From Streptomyces sp. NBC_01707 (GTDB lineage: Bacteria > Actinomycetota > Actinomycetes > Streptomycetales > Streptomycetaceae), in contig NZ_CP109190.1 in the NCBI RefSeq assembly GCF_041438805.1, positions 9,486,001-9,550,000 on the forward strand: a DNA stretch of 64,000 nt, written 5' to 3'. Positions 25,701 through 33,504 of this stretch are shown here, in pieces. Under the pieces are notes generated by a model. That model was not told the origin of the DNA. It was given only the letters and a program-made list of their open reading frames with translations, and made no database searches. Position numbers and translations under genes: made by a program. Position 1 is the stretch's first letter, and each line of letters opens with the position of its first letter.

Positions 25701-27149
25701 TCACCCGCTGTGTGTCGCGGTGCTGCGGTAGTCGGTATAGGTGTAAGGGTTGTCGAGGATCTTCGACGCGGGGACGTCCGGATTCATGCCCTTGCGCCAC
25801 TCCTCCTCGCCCATGGTCGACCGCAGGTGTTCGACGGTCTGCTCGACCTCGCGCCGTACCGCGGCCAGGTCGACGCCGAGCAGGCGATGCTCGTGCTTGA
25901 CCACCCGTCCGTTGACCACCACGGTGTGCACGTCGCCGCGCTGTGCCTGGAACGCCACGTGGCCGTACGGGTTGAGCACCGGGAACGAGACCGGCGAGTG
26001 GTCATTCTTGAGCAGGACGAGGTCGGCCTTCTTGCCCGCCTCGATGCTGCCCAGGTCGTGCTCGCGGCCGAGTGCCTTGGCGCCACCGAGCGTGGCCCAT
26101 TCCACCACCTGATCGGCGCGCAGGGCGCAGTGCGTGACGGTCTCGCCCTTGGTGTGGGCCTCCAGATGCTCGCGCGCCCGGTCGGCACCCAGCGTGGTGC
26201 GCATGGCGGAGAACAGGTCCCCGCTCCACCAGACGTTGGTGTCCATCGAGAGTGAGACGGGGATGTCGTGGGACCGGAGCGCCCAGGTCGTCGGGTAGCC
26301 CTGCCCGGCGCTCTGCTCGCTCTCCGTGGACACCGAGATCGAACCACCTGTCGCCGCGATGCGGTGGTAGGAGTCGGCGGACAGCGTGGAGGCGTGCACG
26401 TAGACCGTCTCCGGTGTCATGAAACCGTGCTCGTGCATCAGCCGGATGCCGTCGTCGTTGGTGGCGCCCCAGACCCCGGCGTGCGTGGTGACGGCGACGC
26501 CCAGTTCGCGCGCCACCTCGAAGGCGGGCTTTTCGGGGAACGCCGGGTCGCCCGTGACGTCGAAGGCGATCTGGAAGCCGAGCATGTCGTCGCCGGTGAT
26601 GCGGCGCCGCACGAAATCGCGGAACTCCGGTGCCGCGGTCCACTCCGACGGAGCCTGTTGGATATTGCCGTAGGCGAGGACGAACCGTCCGGGCACAGAC
26701 TGCAGCGCGTCGACCGCGGCGTCCGCGTGATCGACGGTCTGGAGCCCGTGCGACCAGTCGACGACGGTGGTCACCCCGGCGTCGAGTGCCTCCACGGCGG
26801 CCAGGAGGTTCCCGGCGTGCACGTCCGCCGGCCGGAAAGCCCTGCCATGCTCGAGGTAGTACCAGACGAAGTACTGGGTGAGTGTCCAGTCGGCGCCGTA
26901 GCCGCGCATCGCCGTCTGCCACATGTGGCGGTGCGTGTCGATCATGCCAGGCATCACGATGCCCTCGGAGGCGTCGATCGCGACCGTCCCGTCCGGAACC
27001 GCGAGCTGCGGACCGACTGCGGCGATCCGGTCGTCGACCACGAGGACATCCGTGTCGGTGAGCACCCGACGCACACGGTCCATGGGCAGCACCGTGCCGT
27101 TGCGGAAGACGATGGACCGTCCCGGCGGGAATTCGGTGGATCGACTCAT
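25701..27149 (-). CDS. Amidohydrolase (cytosine deaminase / atrazine chlorohydrolase-like)
   Basis: A 482-aa metal-dependent hydrolase of the amidohydrolase superfamily, expected to deaminate or dechlorinate an N-heterocycle or related ring. The metal site is intact: HxH in MIDTHRHMW, His in VTTHAGVWG, a later His region VHASTLSADSYH and Asp in SLSMDTNVWW. The C-terminal KADLVLLKND closing strand is typical. The ATG at 27149 has AAGGAG 7 nt upstream. It is divergent from the IclR gene at 27679 across a 530-bp region rich in GTCCG/CGGAC repeats, so IclR control is likely. Confidence 0.85.
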   Translation of the reverse strand: MSRSTEFPPGRSIVFRNGTVLPMDRVRRVLTDTDVLVVDDRIAAVGPQLAVPDGTVAIDASEGIVMPGMIDTHRHMWQTAMRGYGADWTLTQYFVWYYLEHGRAFRPADVHAGNLLAAVEALDAGVTTVVDWSHGLQTVDHADAAVDALQSVPGRFVLAYGNIQQAPSEWTAAPEFRDFVRRRITGDDMLGFQIAFDVTGDPAFPEKPAFEVARELGVAVTTHAGVWGATNDDGIRLMHEHGFMTPETVYVHASTLSADSYHRIAATGGSISVSTESEQSAGQGYPTTWALRSHDIPVSLSMDTNVWWSGDLFSAMRTTLGADRAREHLEAHTKGETVTHCALRADQVVEWATLGGAKALGREHDLGSIEAGKKADLVLLKNDHSPVSFPVLNPYGHVAFQAQRGDVHTVVVNGRVVKHEHRLLGVDLAAVRREVEQTVEHLRSTMGEEEWRKGMNPDVPASKILDNPYTYTDYRSTATHSG

Positions 27150-27678
27150 CACTGATCTCCTTCGTGCTGTCGGTTCGGGGCGGCGAGAGGCCGGCGGAGC
27201 CGGATCACGGGGTGGAGCGTGATCCCTTGCTGTTCGCCGCGTCGGCCCGGATGAGGTGCCTGCTGCGGAGCCGGTAGGAATCGCCGTTCTGCGCCATGCC
27301 TAAGGGACGACGCCGTCAGCCGATCCGGCACTCGGGAACCGGCGTGTGCGGATTCCCGATGTGCTGGAGGGGCCGGGCGACGATTACGTTGCAGGAGTCC
27401 ATCCACATTTTCGGACCGACGTCCGTATGACGGTCAATCGCTGCCGAGTGATGATGAATTAGCCAAATCAGGATGTCAATACCCTGATCTCGATCCGGGC
27501 ATGGCGAGATCTGGTTCGAGATGTCCGCACCACGGTCGGGGTAGGCCGCCGATCGGCGGGCTCCTGCGTGCCAGGACGCAATCTGCTGCGTAAAGTGCCA
27601 CCCTCAGGCTGTCCGCAGAACGGACGATCGTTGCCACTTCCTGGTCATCACGACCACAGCACACCAAGAGGAGACCCC
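27150..27678. promoter_or_regulatory. Divergent control region between amidohydrolase and IclR genes
   Basis: No gene is visible in these 529 bp. Besides the operator at 27611-27625 it holds a degenerate relative TGTCCG-N5-CGGTCG at 27522-27538. A repeat with reversed arms, CGGAC-N4-GTCCG, lies at 27412-27425. The clustering of the same half-site suggests a shared regulator. Confidence 0.45.
27611..27625. promoter_or_regulatory. Candidate IclR operator GTCCG-N5-CGGAC
   Basis: This inverted repeat lies 54 bp before the IclR start. It matches the core of the perfect site at 28543-28559 with the same 5-nt spacer, which fits autoregulation by the IclR protein. Confidence 0.55.
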
Positions 27679-28500
27679 ATGCCCCGCGAAGGAACAGGGC
27701 CCGATTTCATCGAGGCGCTGGCCCGAGGACTGGAGGTGATCACCGCGTTCCAGCCCCGGCAGCCGGTGATGTCGCTGACCGACATGTCGAACGCGACGGG
27801 GCTGGCCAGGCCGACCGCCCGCCGGATCCTGCTCACCCTGGCCGAGCTGGGATACGTACGGCAGCAGGCCGGTGGGTTTGCGCTCACCCCCCGGGTGCTC
27901 GACCTCGGCGTCGCCTACGTCCGCTCGATGGGGCTGTGGGACGTGGCGCGGCCGCACCTGGAGTGGCTGGTCGAGCGTACGAATGAGTCCTGTTCGATCG
28001 CGCAGCTCGACGGCTCGGACATCGTTTACGTTTCCCGGGTGTCCGTGCCGAAGATCGTCGCGCTCGCTGTGCAGATCGGGACCAGATTCCCGGCGCTCCA
28101 GACGTCTTTGGGCAAGGTCCTGCTGGCTGCGCTGCCGTCGGACGAGGTGGCCCGGATCCTGGCCGAGCCGAGCCGCTCGGGCCTGGCCCCGGTGTGGCAG
28201 CCGGACCGTGCGGAATGGGAGGCGGGGCTGCGGGAGGTCCGCGCGCGGGGCTGGGCGATGACCGACGAGCAGCTCGCGAGGGGTATCCGATCGGTGGCCG
28301 CGCCACTGCGCGACGGATCCGGGCGCGTCATCGCGAGTGTCAATGTGAACGCGCATGCTGCCGAGACCTCGGTGGAGGTCCTGCTCAACGACTATCTGCC
28401 GCTTCTCCTGCAGGCCGCGGGCGAAATCAGCGTGGACTTCGCACGGCTCGAGTCCGCGCCGCACGTGATCCGGCCGACGGGCGCGGTCCGGAAACCTTGA
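27679..28500 (+). CDS. IclR-family transcriptional regulator
   Basis: A 273-aa regulator with an N-terminal winged HTH (VMSLTDMSNATGLARPTARR, LAELGYVRQ) and a C-terminal IclR ligand-binding domain (SCSIAQLDGSDIVYVSRV, FPALQTSLGKVLLAALP, RGIRSVAAPLRDGSGRVIASVN). The family often controls aromatic catabolism (PcaR, PobR, CatR types). The ATG at 27679 follows AGAGGAG. Candidate operators lie upstream of this gene and between it and the CoA-transferase gene that starts 75 bp after its stop. Confidence 0.9.
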   Translation: MPREGTGPDFIEALARGLEVITAFQPRQPVMSLTDMSNATGLARPTARRILLTLAELGYVRQQAGGFALTPRVLDLGVAYVRSMGLWDVARPHLEWLVERTNESCSIAQLDGSDIVYVSRVSVPKIVALAVQIGTRFPALQTSLGKVLLAALPSDEVARILAEPSRSGLAPVWQPDRAEWEAGLREVRARGWAMTDEQLARGIRSVAAPLRDGSGRVIASVNVNAHAAETSVEVLLNDYLPLLLQAAGEISVDFARLESAPHVIRPTGAVRKP

Positions 28501-28534
28501 CGTCCACGCTGTCCGCGACTCAGAATCACATCAG

Positions 28535-28559
28535 CGGACACTTGTCCGTTGATCGGACA
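28535..28559. promoter_or_regulatory. Overlapping palindromes, candidate IclR operator
   Basis: Two perfect inverted repeats overlap here: CGGACA-CT-TGTCCG (28535-28548) and TGTCCG-N5-CGGACA (28543-28559). They lie 17 nt before the CoA-transferase start, where a bound regulator would block or recruit polymerase. Confidence 0.6.
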
Positions 28560-28575
28560 GAAAGAGGCAAGGTCG

Positions 28576-29766
28576 ATGTCAGAGAGCGTCACTTCCGCTC
28601 GCTCGGGTGTCGCGGGGCCACTGTCCGGAGTGCTGGTGGCGGATTTCTCGCGGATCCTTGCCGGGCCGTACGCCACCATGCTGCTGGCGGACCTGGGGGC
28701 CGACGTCGTCAAGGTCGAGGGGCGCCACGGTGACGACACCCGGACCTGGATGCCTCCTGTACGGGGTGAGGTCTCGACCTACTACCTCGGGATCAACCGT
28801 GGGAAGCGCTCGATCGCACTGGACCTCCGTGACGAGGCCGACGCCGCCATCGCGCGTGAACTGGCGCGCCGCGCGGACGTGGTGATCGAGAACTTCAAAC
28901 CCGGCGGGCTGGCGAAGTACGGGCTGGACTTCGAGGCGGTCCACCGCGACAACCCTGGCGTGATCTACACGTCGATCACGGGGTTCGGCTCAGGTTCGGG
29001 TCGCCACGTGCCCGGTTACGACCTCATGGTGCAGGCCATCTCGGGCTTGATGAGCCTGACGGGCGATCCGGACGGGCCGCCCTTCCGGGCCGGGATCTCC
29101 GTGTTCGACGTGATGGCCGGCAACCACGCCACGATCGGCATCCTGGCAGCGCTGCGCCACCGCGACGCGACCGGCGACGGCCAGCTCGTCGAGGTGAACC
29201 TGCTGTCCTCGGCGCTCACCGGACTGGTAAACCACAGCTCGGCCTTCGTCGCAGGCGGAACCGTGCCGTACCGGATGGGCAACGCCCACCCCAGCGTGTT
29301 CCCGTACGAACCACTGCCCACCGCGGACAACGACCTCATCGTGACCGCCGCCAACGACGGGCAGTTCCGCAAGCTGTGCGAGGTACTCGGCATCCCCGAG
29401 GTCGCCGACGACTCGCGCTTCGCCCGCAATGCGGACCGCACGGCCAACCGCGAGCAGCTCCGGCCGCTCCTGGTCGAACAGCTGGCCGCACGCGGTGCCA
29501 ACGAATGGTTCGAGCTGCTGGTCGACGCCGGCGTGCCGAGCGGGCCGATCAACACCATCGACGGTGGGTTCGCCATGGCCGAGCGGTTCGAGCTGGAACC
29601 GATCGTCACCGTCGGAGAGGGGGAGCGCGCGGTACCCACGACACGTCACCCGATCCGCTTCTCCGCCACGCCGGCCACCTATCGGCTGCCGCCGCCGGAG
29701 CTCGACGAACACGGCGACGCGCTCCGCAAGTGGTTGTCCGAGCCCGAGGAGGCAAACCGTGACTGA
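28576..29766 (+). CDS. Class III CoA-transferase (CaiB/BaiF family)
   Basis: A 396-aa family III CoA-transferase. The N-terminal LVADFSRILAGPYATMLLADLGADVVKVEG is the standard opening, followed by NRGKRSIALDL, GLSYxxQA-like GYDLMVQAISGLMSLTG and the presumed nucleophile Asp in GISVFDVMAG. It should move CoA between carboxylic acids; the substrate is unknown. The ATG at 28576 is preferred over the TTG at 28549 because AGAGG/AAGG lie just upstream. Its stop overlaps the GTG of the citryl-CoA-lyase-like gene, so the two are coupled. Confidence 0.87.
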   Translation: MSESVTSARSGVAGPLSGVLVADFSRILAGPYATMLLADLGADVVKVEGRHGDDTRTWMPPVRGEVSTYYLGINRGKRSIALDLRDEADAAIARELARRADVVIENFKPGGLAKYGLDFEAVHRDNPGVIYTSITGFGSGSGRHVPGYDLMVQAISGLMSLTGDPDGPPFRAGISVFDVMAGNHATIGILAALRHRDATGDGQLVEVNLLSSALTGLVNHSSAFVAGGTVPYRMGNAHPSVFPYEPLPTADNDLIVTAANDGQFRKLCEVLGIPEVADDSRFARNADRTANREQLRPLLVEQLAARGANEWFELLVDAGVPSGPINTIDGGFAMAERFELEPIVTVGEGERAVPTTRHPIRFSATPATYRLPPPELDEHGDALRKWLSEPEEANRD

Positions 29767-30598
29767 GCCGCACACCCGCCCCGTGTATCGCACTGCCCTG
29801 GGCGCGTCCGACCTGAAGACCATCACCCTGCTCGGTCATGACCTGGCCGAGGACATCATGGGTTCGGTGGGCTTCGGTGAACTGGCGTTCTGGCTGGCCA
29901 CGCAGCGGCGGCCGAGCCCCGGAGAGACACGGGTCTTCGAGGCGGTGCTCGCCGCGCTGGCCGACCACGGGTTCACCCCCACTGCCATCGTCACCCGGCT
30001 GACGTACCTGTCCGCGCCGGACTCCATCCAGGGCGCCCTCGCCGCCGGCCTGCTCGGCGGCGGCTCGCGATTCCTCGGCGTCACCGAGGACACCGGCCGA
30101 TTCCTGCACGACGTGCTGGAGTCGCTCCGCGGCGCTGTGCCGTCCGACGAAGCGGGCTGGGACGAGGTGGCATTGCGCACGGTGCAGGAGCAGCGCGCAG
30201 CCGCGAAATTCGTGCCCGGGCTGGGACACCACGTCCACAAGGCGGGCGATCCCCGGACGCCGAGACTGATGCAGATCGCGACGGAGGAGGGTCTGTTCGG
30301 TCCGCACCTGTCGCTGTTCGCCGCCATCGGCCGGGTCCATCCGGACGTGCTGGGCAAGACGCTGCCGCTCAACGGGGCGGGCGTCTGCGGCGCCGCGCTC
30401 GCCGATCTCGGCCTGCCACTGCCGCTGCTTCGCGGGTTCGCGCTGCTGGCCCGCGCCGCCGGACTGATCGGGCAGCTCGCCGAGGAACTTCGCCACCCGG
30501 TCGCGCGTGACGTCTTCCTCTCGGTCGACCTCAACAACACCTCCGTTGCGCCGGACCCCTTCACCCTCGATCCGTTGGGAGAAGGCCGCACCGGCTGA
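29759..30598 (+). CDS. Citryl-CoA lyase-like protein (citrate synthase family)
   Basis: A 279-aa short member of the citrate synthase superfamily of the type annotated as citryl-CoA lyase. It shows the first active-site His region (ALADHGFTPTAIVTRLTYLSAP) and the second (VPGLGHHVHKAGDPRTP, equivalent to GxGHRVYKxxDPR). At the third catalytic position, where synthases have NVDFYSG, it reads LNGAGVCGAAL without the Asp. Cleavage of a CoA thioester made by the preceding CoA-transferase is a reasonable inference. The GTG at 29759 overlaps the upstream stop by eight bases and has GAGGAGG upstream. Confidence 0.8.
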   Translation: MTEPHTRPVYRTALGASDLKTITLLGHDLAEDIMGSVGFGELAFWLATQRRPSPGETRVFEAVLAALADHGFTPTAIVTRLTYLSAPDSIQGALAAGLLGGGSRFLGVTEDTGRFLHDVLESLRGAVPSDEAGWDEVALRTVQEQRAAAKFVPGLGHHVHKAGDPRTPRLMQIATEEGLFGPHLSLFAAIGRVHPDVLGKTLPLNGAGVCGAALADLGLPLPLLRGFALLARAAGLIGQLAEELRHPVARDVFLSVDLNNTSVAPDPFTLDPLGEGRTG

Positions 30599-30911
30599 CG
30601 CCGCCTCCATCCGGCAGCAGGCCGAGAGCGTGCCCCCGCACCGCGCACGACACGGCATCGACGTCCGGCCGTCGGAGGGTCAGGCCGAGGAAGAGGCGGT
30701 GCTCGGCCGTGAGGCCGACCCCGGCCCGCCTCAGCCGCGCGGGCCCGTTGCCCGGCGCTCGCTGATCAGCGTTGCGACCACGGGTCGGACCCGATCGACG
30801 ACGAGGGCGCGCGCATGGAGCTCGGCCGCCGGGTACGCCCACCAGCCGCCCGGCGGCAACCGGCAGCACAACGGTCGTCACCACATCCGCAAGGCATACC
30901 GAGGAGCAACC
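30599..30911. other. Intergenic region with no recognised gene
   Basis: 313 bp between the lyase-like and dioxygenase genes. Open frames exist but show no family motif, and no hairpin stands out, so read-through from the CoA-transferase operon into the dioxygenase is possible. Confidence 0.4.
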
Positions 30912-31769
30912 ATGTTTGTCGACGAGGACAACATCACCGACCTTGCCGTTCAGCGCTGGGCCACCGCCCACTCGCCGCGTCTGGCGGAGTTGATGACCGC
31001 GTTGGTCCGGCACCTGCACGCGTTTGCCCGGGACGTGCAGCTGACCGAAGACGAATGGATGGCCGCGATCGAATGGCTGACCGCGGCCGGCCGGATAAGC
31101 AGTGAGAAGCGTCAGGAACTCATTCTTACCTCCGACGTGCTCGGACTGAGCATGCTCGTGGTGCAGCTGAACAACAGGTACTCGCCGCAGGCGACCCCCG
31201 CCACCGTGCTGGGGCCGTTCCACATCGACGGGTCGCCCGCAGCGTCGTACGGCTTCGACATGTCGGACGGCATTCCGGGAACACCGCTGTTCTTCACCGG
31301 CAAGGTCACCGACATTGAGGGCGAACCCGTTGCTCACGCCGTACTCGACGCATGGCAGGCCGATGCCGACGGCACCTACGAGTCCCAGATGCCCGACATC
31401 GACGAAGCCCGCCTGCGGGCGAAGTACCGGACCCGGGAGGACGGCACCTACTGCATCCGCACCATCGCGCCACGCGGGTACGCCATCCCGATGGACGGCC
31501 CAGTGGGTGACCTGATGCGCAGGACCGACATCAGCTACTTCCGTCCCGCTCACGTCCATTTCCTCATCGAGGAGCCGGGGTACCAGCGGCTGATCACCCA
31601 CCTGTTCCAGGAGGGCAGCGAGTATCTCGACAGCGACGTGGTCTTCGGTACGAAGGACGCGCTGGTCGTGCGGTTCACCGAGCGACCGGCAGGAGTCGCA
31701 CCCGACGGAAGCACTCTCGAAGAGCCCTACCTACACGCCGAGTACGACTTCGTCCTGCAACCCGACTGA
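30912..31769 (+). CDS. Hydroxyquinol 1,2-dioxygenase-like intradiol dioxygenase 2
   Basis: A 285-aa intradiol dioxygenase clearly related to the one at 12623 but divergent. The helical N-domain (LVRHLHAFARDVQLTEDEW) and ATVLGPFHIDGSP are present. All four iron ligands are kept: Tyr in DADGTYESQ, Tyr in PRGYAIPMDGPVG and His-x-His in RPAHVHFLIEEPGY. The ATG at 30912 follows GAGGAG. Unlike copy 1 it has no maleylacetate reductase nearby and instead follows CoA-transferase and lyase-like genes, so its substrate may differ from hydroxyquinol. A strong terminator follows. Confidence 0.9.
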   Translation: MFVDEDNITDLAVQRWATAHSPRLAELMTALVRHLHAFARDVQLTEDEWMAAIEWLTAAGRISSEKRQELILTSDVLGLSMLVVQLNNRYSPQATPATVLGPFHIDGSPAASYGFDMSDGIPGTPLFFTGKVTDIEGEPVAHAVLDAWQADADGTYESQMPDIDEARLRAKYRTREDGTYCIRTIAPRGYAIPMDGPVGDLMRRTDISYFRPAHVHFLIEEPGYQRLITHLFQEGSEYLDSDVVFGTKDALVVRFTERPAGVAPDGSTLEEPYLHAEYDFVLQPD

Positions 31770-31831
31770 CGCGGCACCGGCCGCGCATGCGGTGAACGTT
31801 CAACGACTGCGGGGGGTGGATCCGTCGAAGT

Positions 31832-31874
31832 CGCGAATGCTGCGCCGAAGCCCGCTGCGGGCGCAGCATTCGCG
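31832..31874. terminator. Hairpin terminator, perfect 15-bp stem
   Basis: CGCGAATGCTGCGCC (31832-31846) pairs exactly with 31860-31874 across a 13-nt loop. It lies 63 nt after the dioxygenase stop and just before the end of the convergent SDR remnant, so it can serve both directions. There is no U-tract. Confidence 0.8.
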
Positions 31875-31879
31875 GACAG

Positions 31880-32050
31880 TCAGAGCCGGAAGGCCTCGGT
31901 GGCGTACTCCCAGAGCCGGTCCGCCGACTCCGGATCGAGCGCGTGGGTCGCGAAGCCTCCGGACGGCGCCTCGTCGCCCTGGACGGCCCGTGCCTCCTGG
32001 TTGTCCTCGAAGTAGCGGCCGGTCACACCGTCCACCAACGGCGGGTGCTC
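31880..32050 (-). pseudogene. C-terminal remnant of a short-chain dehydrogenase
   Basis: The minus strand reads LVDGVTGRYFEDNQEARAVQ and FATHALDPESADRLWEYATE before a stop at 31880-31882. This is the last ~55 residues of retinol-dehydrogenase-like SDRs (GRYFEDC-EA ... YALDPE-A-RLWE). The Rossmann and catalytic parts are missing. The remnant begins immediately at the stop of the hydrolase gene at 32051, marking a deletion junction. Confidence 0.7.
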
Positions 32051-32764
32051 TCACTCCACGGCAGCATTGAGGAGAATCTGCGCCAGCGCGCGCGGCTGGG
32101 AGAACATCGGCCAATGGCCGGTGTCCATCTTGACCAGCCGCCAGCGCTTGCTGTTCAGCAGCTCGGTCACATCTTCGTCGGGCTCGGCGTCGTCAGGCTC
32201 GGTCCCCGGCATCACGCACAGGATGTATGTCGCCGGAAGTTCACCGAGCGGCCCCGCCAGCACAGCGGGCTCGGTCAGCGTGGCACCTGGGTGAGGCGTC
32301 GAGCCACGCACGAGGCGTGCGATCTGCTCATGGGTGAGACCTTCGCCGTCGTAATGAGCGGCTGGTGCGAGCGGCCAAAACCCTCCGTTCTCGGCGATCG
32401 ATGCCTCCACTGCCGCCCCGCCGTCCGGCCAGGCGGAGACAAACGACTCGCCGTCAGTTGGAACACTTGAGTCGACGAATACCACGCGGGCCAGTCGGTC
32501 ACCGATCCGCTCCGCGGCCTGACCCACCGGGATGCCCGAGTAGCTGTGACCCACCAGGACTACGTCACGCAGACCCTGGCGTTCTACCTCGGCAACGATG
32601 TCCTGGACGTGCGTCGCTTGCCCCGCCGGTACACCCTGCTTGTCAGCAAGACCGGACAGCGTCAACGGATAGACGCCGTGGCCAGCCGCGCGCAGATGCG
32701 GCACCACCTCGCCCCACGCCCACGCCCCGAGCCGTGCACCTGCAACCAGCACGAAATTCACCAT
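32051..32764 (-). CDS. Alpha/beta-fold hydrolase (EstC/salicylate-esterase type)
   Basis: A 237-aa serine hydrolase. The N-terminal FVLVAGARLGAWAWGEVVPHLR matches the oxyanion region (usually GGWHGAWxW). The nucleophile elbow is GHSYSG (near residue 70-75), and DTGHWPMFSQP near the C-terminus holds the catalytic His. The ATG at 32764 fits the first beta strand. It probably cleaves an ester; the natural substrate is unknown. It is flanked by remnants of an SDR and a TetR regulator, so it is a survivor of a larger unit. Confidence 0.85.
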   Translation of the reverse strand: MVNFVLVAGARLGAWAWGEVVPHLRAAGHGVYPLTLSGLADKQGVPAGQATHVQDIVAEVERQGLRDVVLVGHSYSGIPVGQAAERIGDRLARVVFVDSSVPTDGESFVSAWPDGGAAVEASIAENGGFWPLAPAAHYDGEGLTHEQIARLVRGSTPHPGATLTEPAVLAGPLGELPATYILCVMPGTEPDDAEPDEDVTELLNSKRWRLVKMDTGHWPMFSQPRALAQILLNAAVE

Positions 32765-32797
32765 GCCCGCACCGTAGCCGGGCAGCCTGACGATCTC

Positions 32798-33113
32798 CTA
32801 GAAAATACTTTCGATACACGCCATAGGGGCTGGCGGAATCGGGTGGCCGGTGTGCAGGATCTCGTCGGAGAGTTCGGGCTGGACGTGGCATACGGCGCGG
32901 GCGAGCATCAGCGCGCCGACCATTTCGCTGAGCAGGCGGATGGCCTTGTGGCGGGCCTCGGCCGGGTCGAACTCGTGGCCCTTCTCCTCGGCTTCGCGCA
33001 GGAACTCGGCGGCGAAGCCGGTGAGGTAACCCTCGACGCCTTCGGCGTACGCGCTCTGCATGGCTTCGCTGTGCCGTCCGGCGTCGGCGACCAGGGAGGC
33101 GGAGGGACAGCCT
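32798..33113 (-). pseudogene. TetR-family regulator, C-terminal ligand-domain fragment
   Basis: The minus strand encodes GCPSASLVADAGRHSEAM, YLTGFAAEFLREAEEKGH and LLSEMVGALMLARAV with a stop at 32798. This is the ligand-binding C-terminal domain of TetR regulators that commonly control nearby oxidoreductases. The HTH half is gone: at about 33113 the sequence switches to the plus-strand F420-reductase remnant. It ends 33 bp upstream of the hydrolase start, so it probably once regulated that gene. Confidence 0.75.
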
Positions 33114-33439
33114 TCGCCTCCCCGCCCCCGCACACGAAGATCGCCGACCTGGGCGAGCTGACCGGGAGCGAACACGTCGCCTCACTGCTGCCCGGAGCTC
33201 GCGTCGTCAAGGCGTTCAACACCCTCTACGGCCAGTACATCGCAGCCGACCCGCGCCACCAGGCCGGACGCCAGGTGCTGTTCCTCGCCGGTGACGACGC
33301 CGACGCCAAGACCACCGTCAAGGGCCTCACCGCCGCCTTCGGCTTCGCCCCCGTCGACCTCGGCTCCTTGCGCGAGGGCGGACGCCTCATGCAGCTCGGC
33401 GGCCCACTCTCCGGCCTCCACGCCCTCGAACAGGACTGA
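33114..33439 (+). pseudogene. 3' fragment of an F420/NADP-dependent reductase (FNO-like)
   Basis: The plus frame reads PGARVVKAFNTLYGQYIAAD, QVLFLAGDDADAKTTVKGL and FGFAPVDLGSLREGGRLMQL, ending in a stop at 33439. This is the C-terminal half of NADP oxidoreductase coenzyme-F420-dependent family proteins. The N-terminal GxGxxG nucleotide fold is missing and the frame begins inside the inverted TetR fragment. Without a start or fold it should be inactive. Confidence 0.75.
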
Positions 33440-33504
33440 GCCGGGCCCTCGCCCATTCCTCGCTCTCCTCCTCATCCACCCCCCTCAGCACAAGGAAGTT
33501 GCTC

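Noticed and set aside
24185..26255. Overlapping plus-strand open frames across the ABC-F, DoxX and amidohydrolase region
   Set aside because: They run antisense to recognisable genes and are Ser/Pro/Arg-rich without motifs; the 24166-24579 part remains unassigned rather than called a gene.
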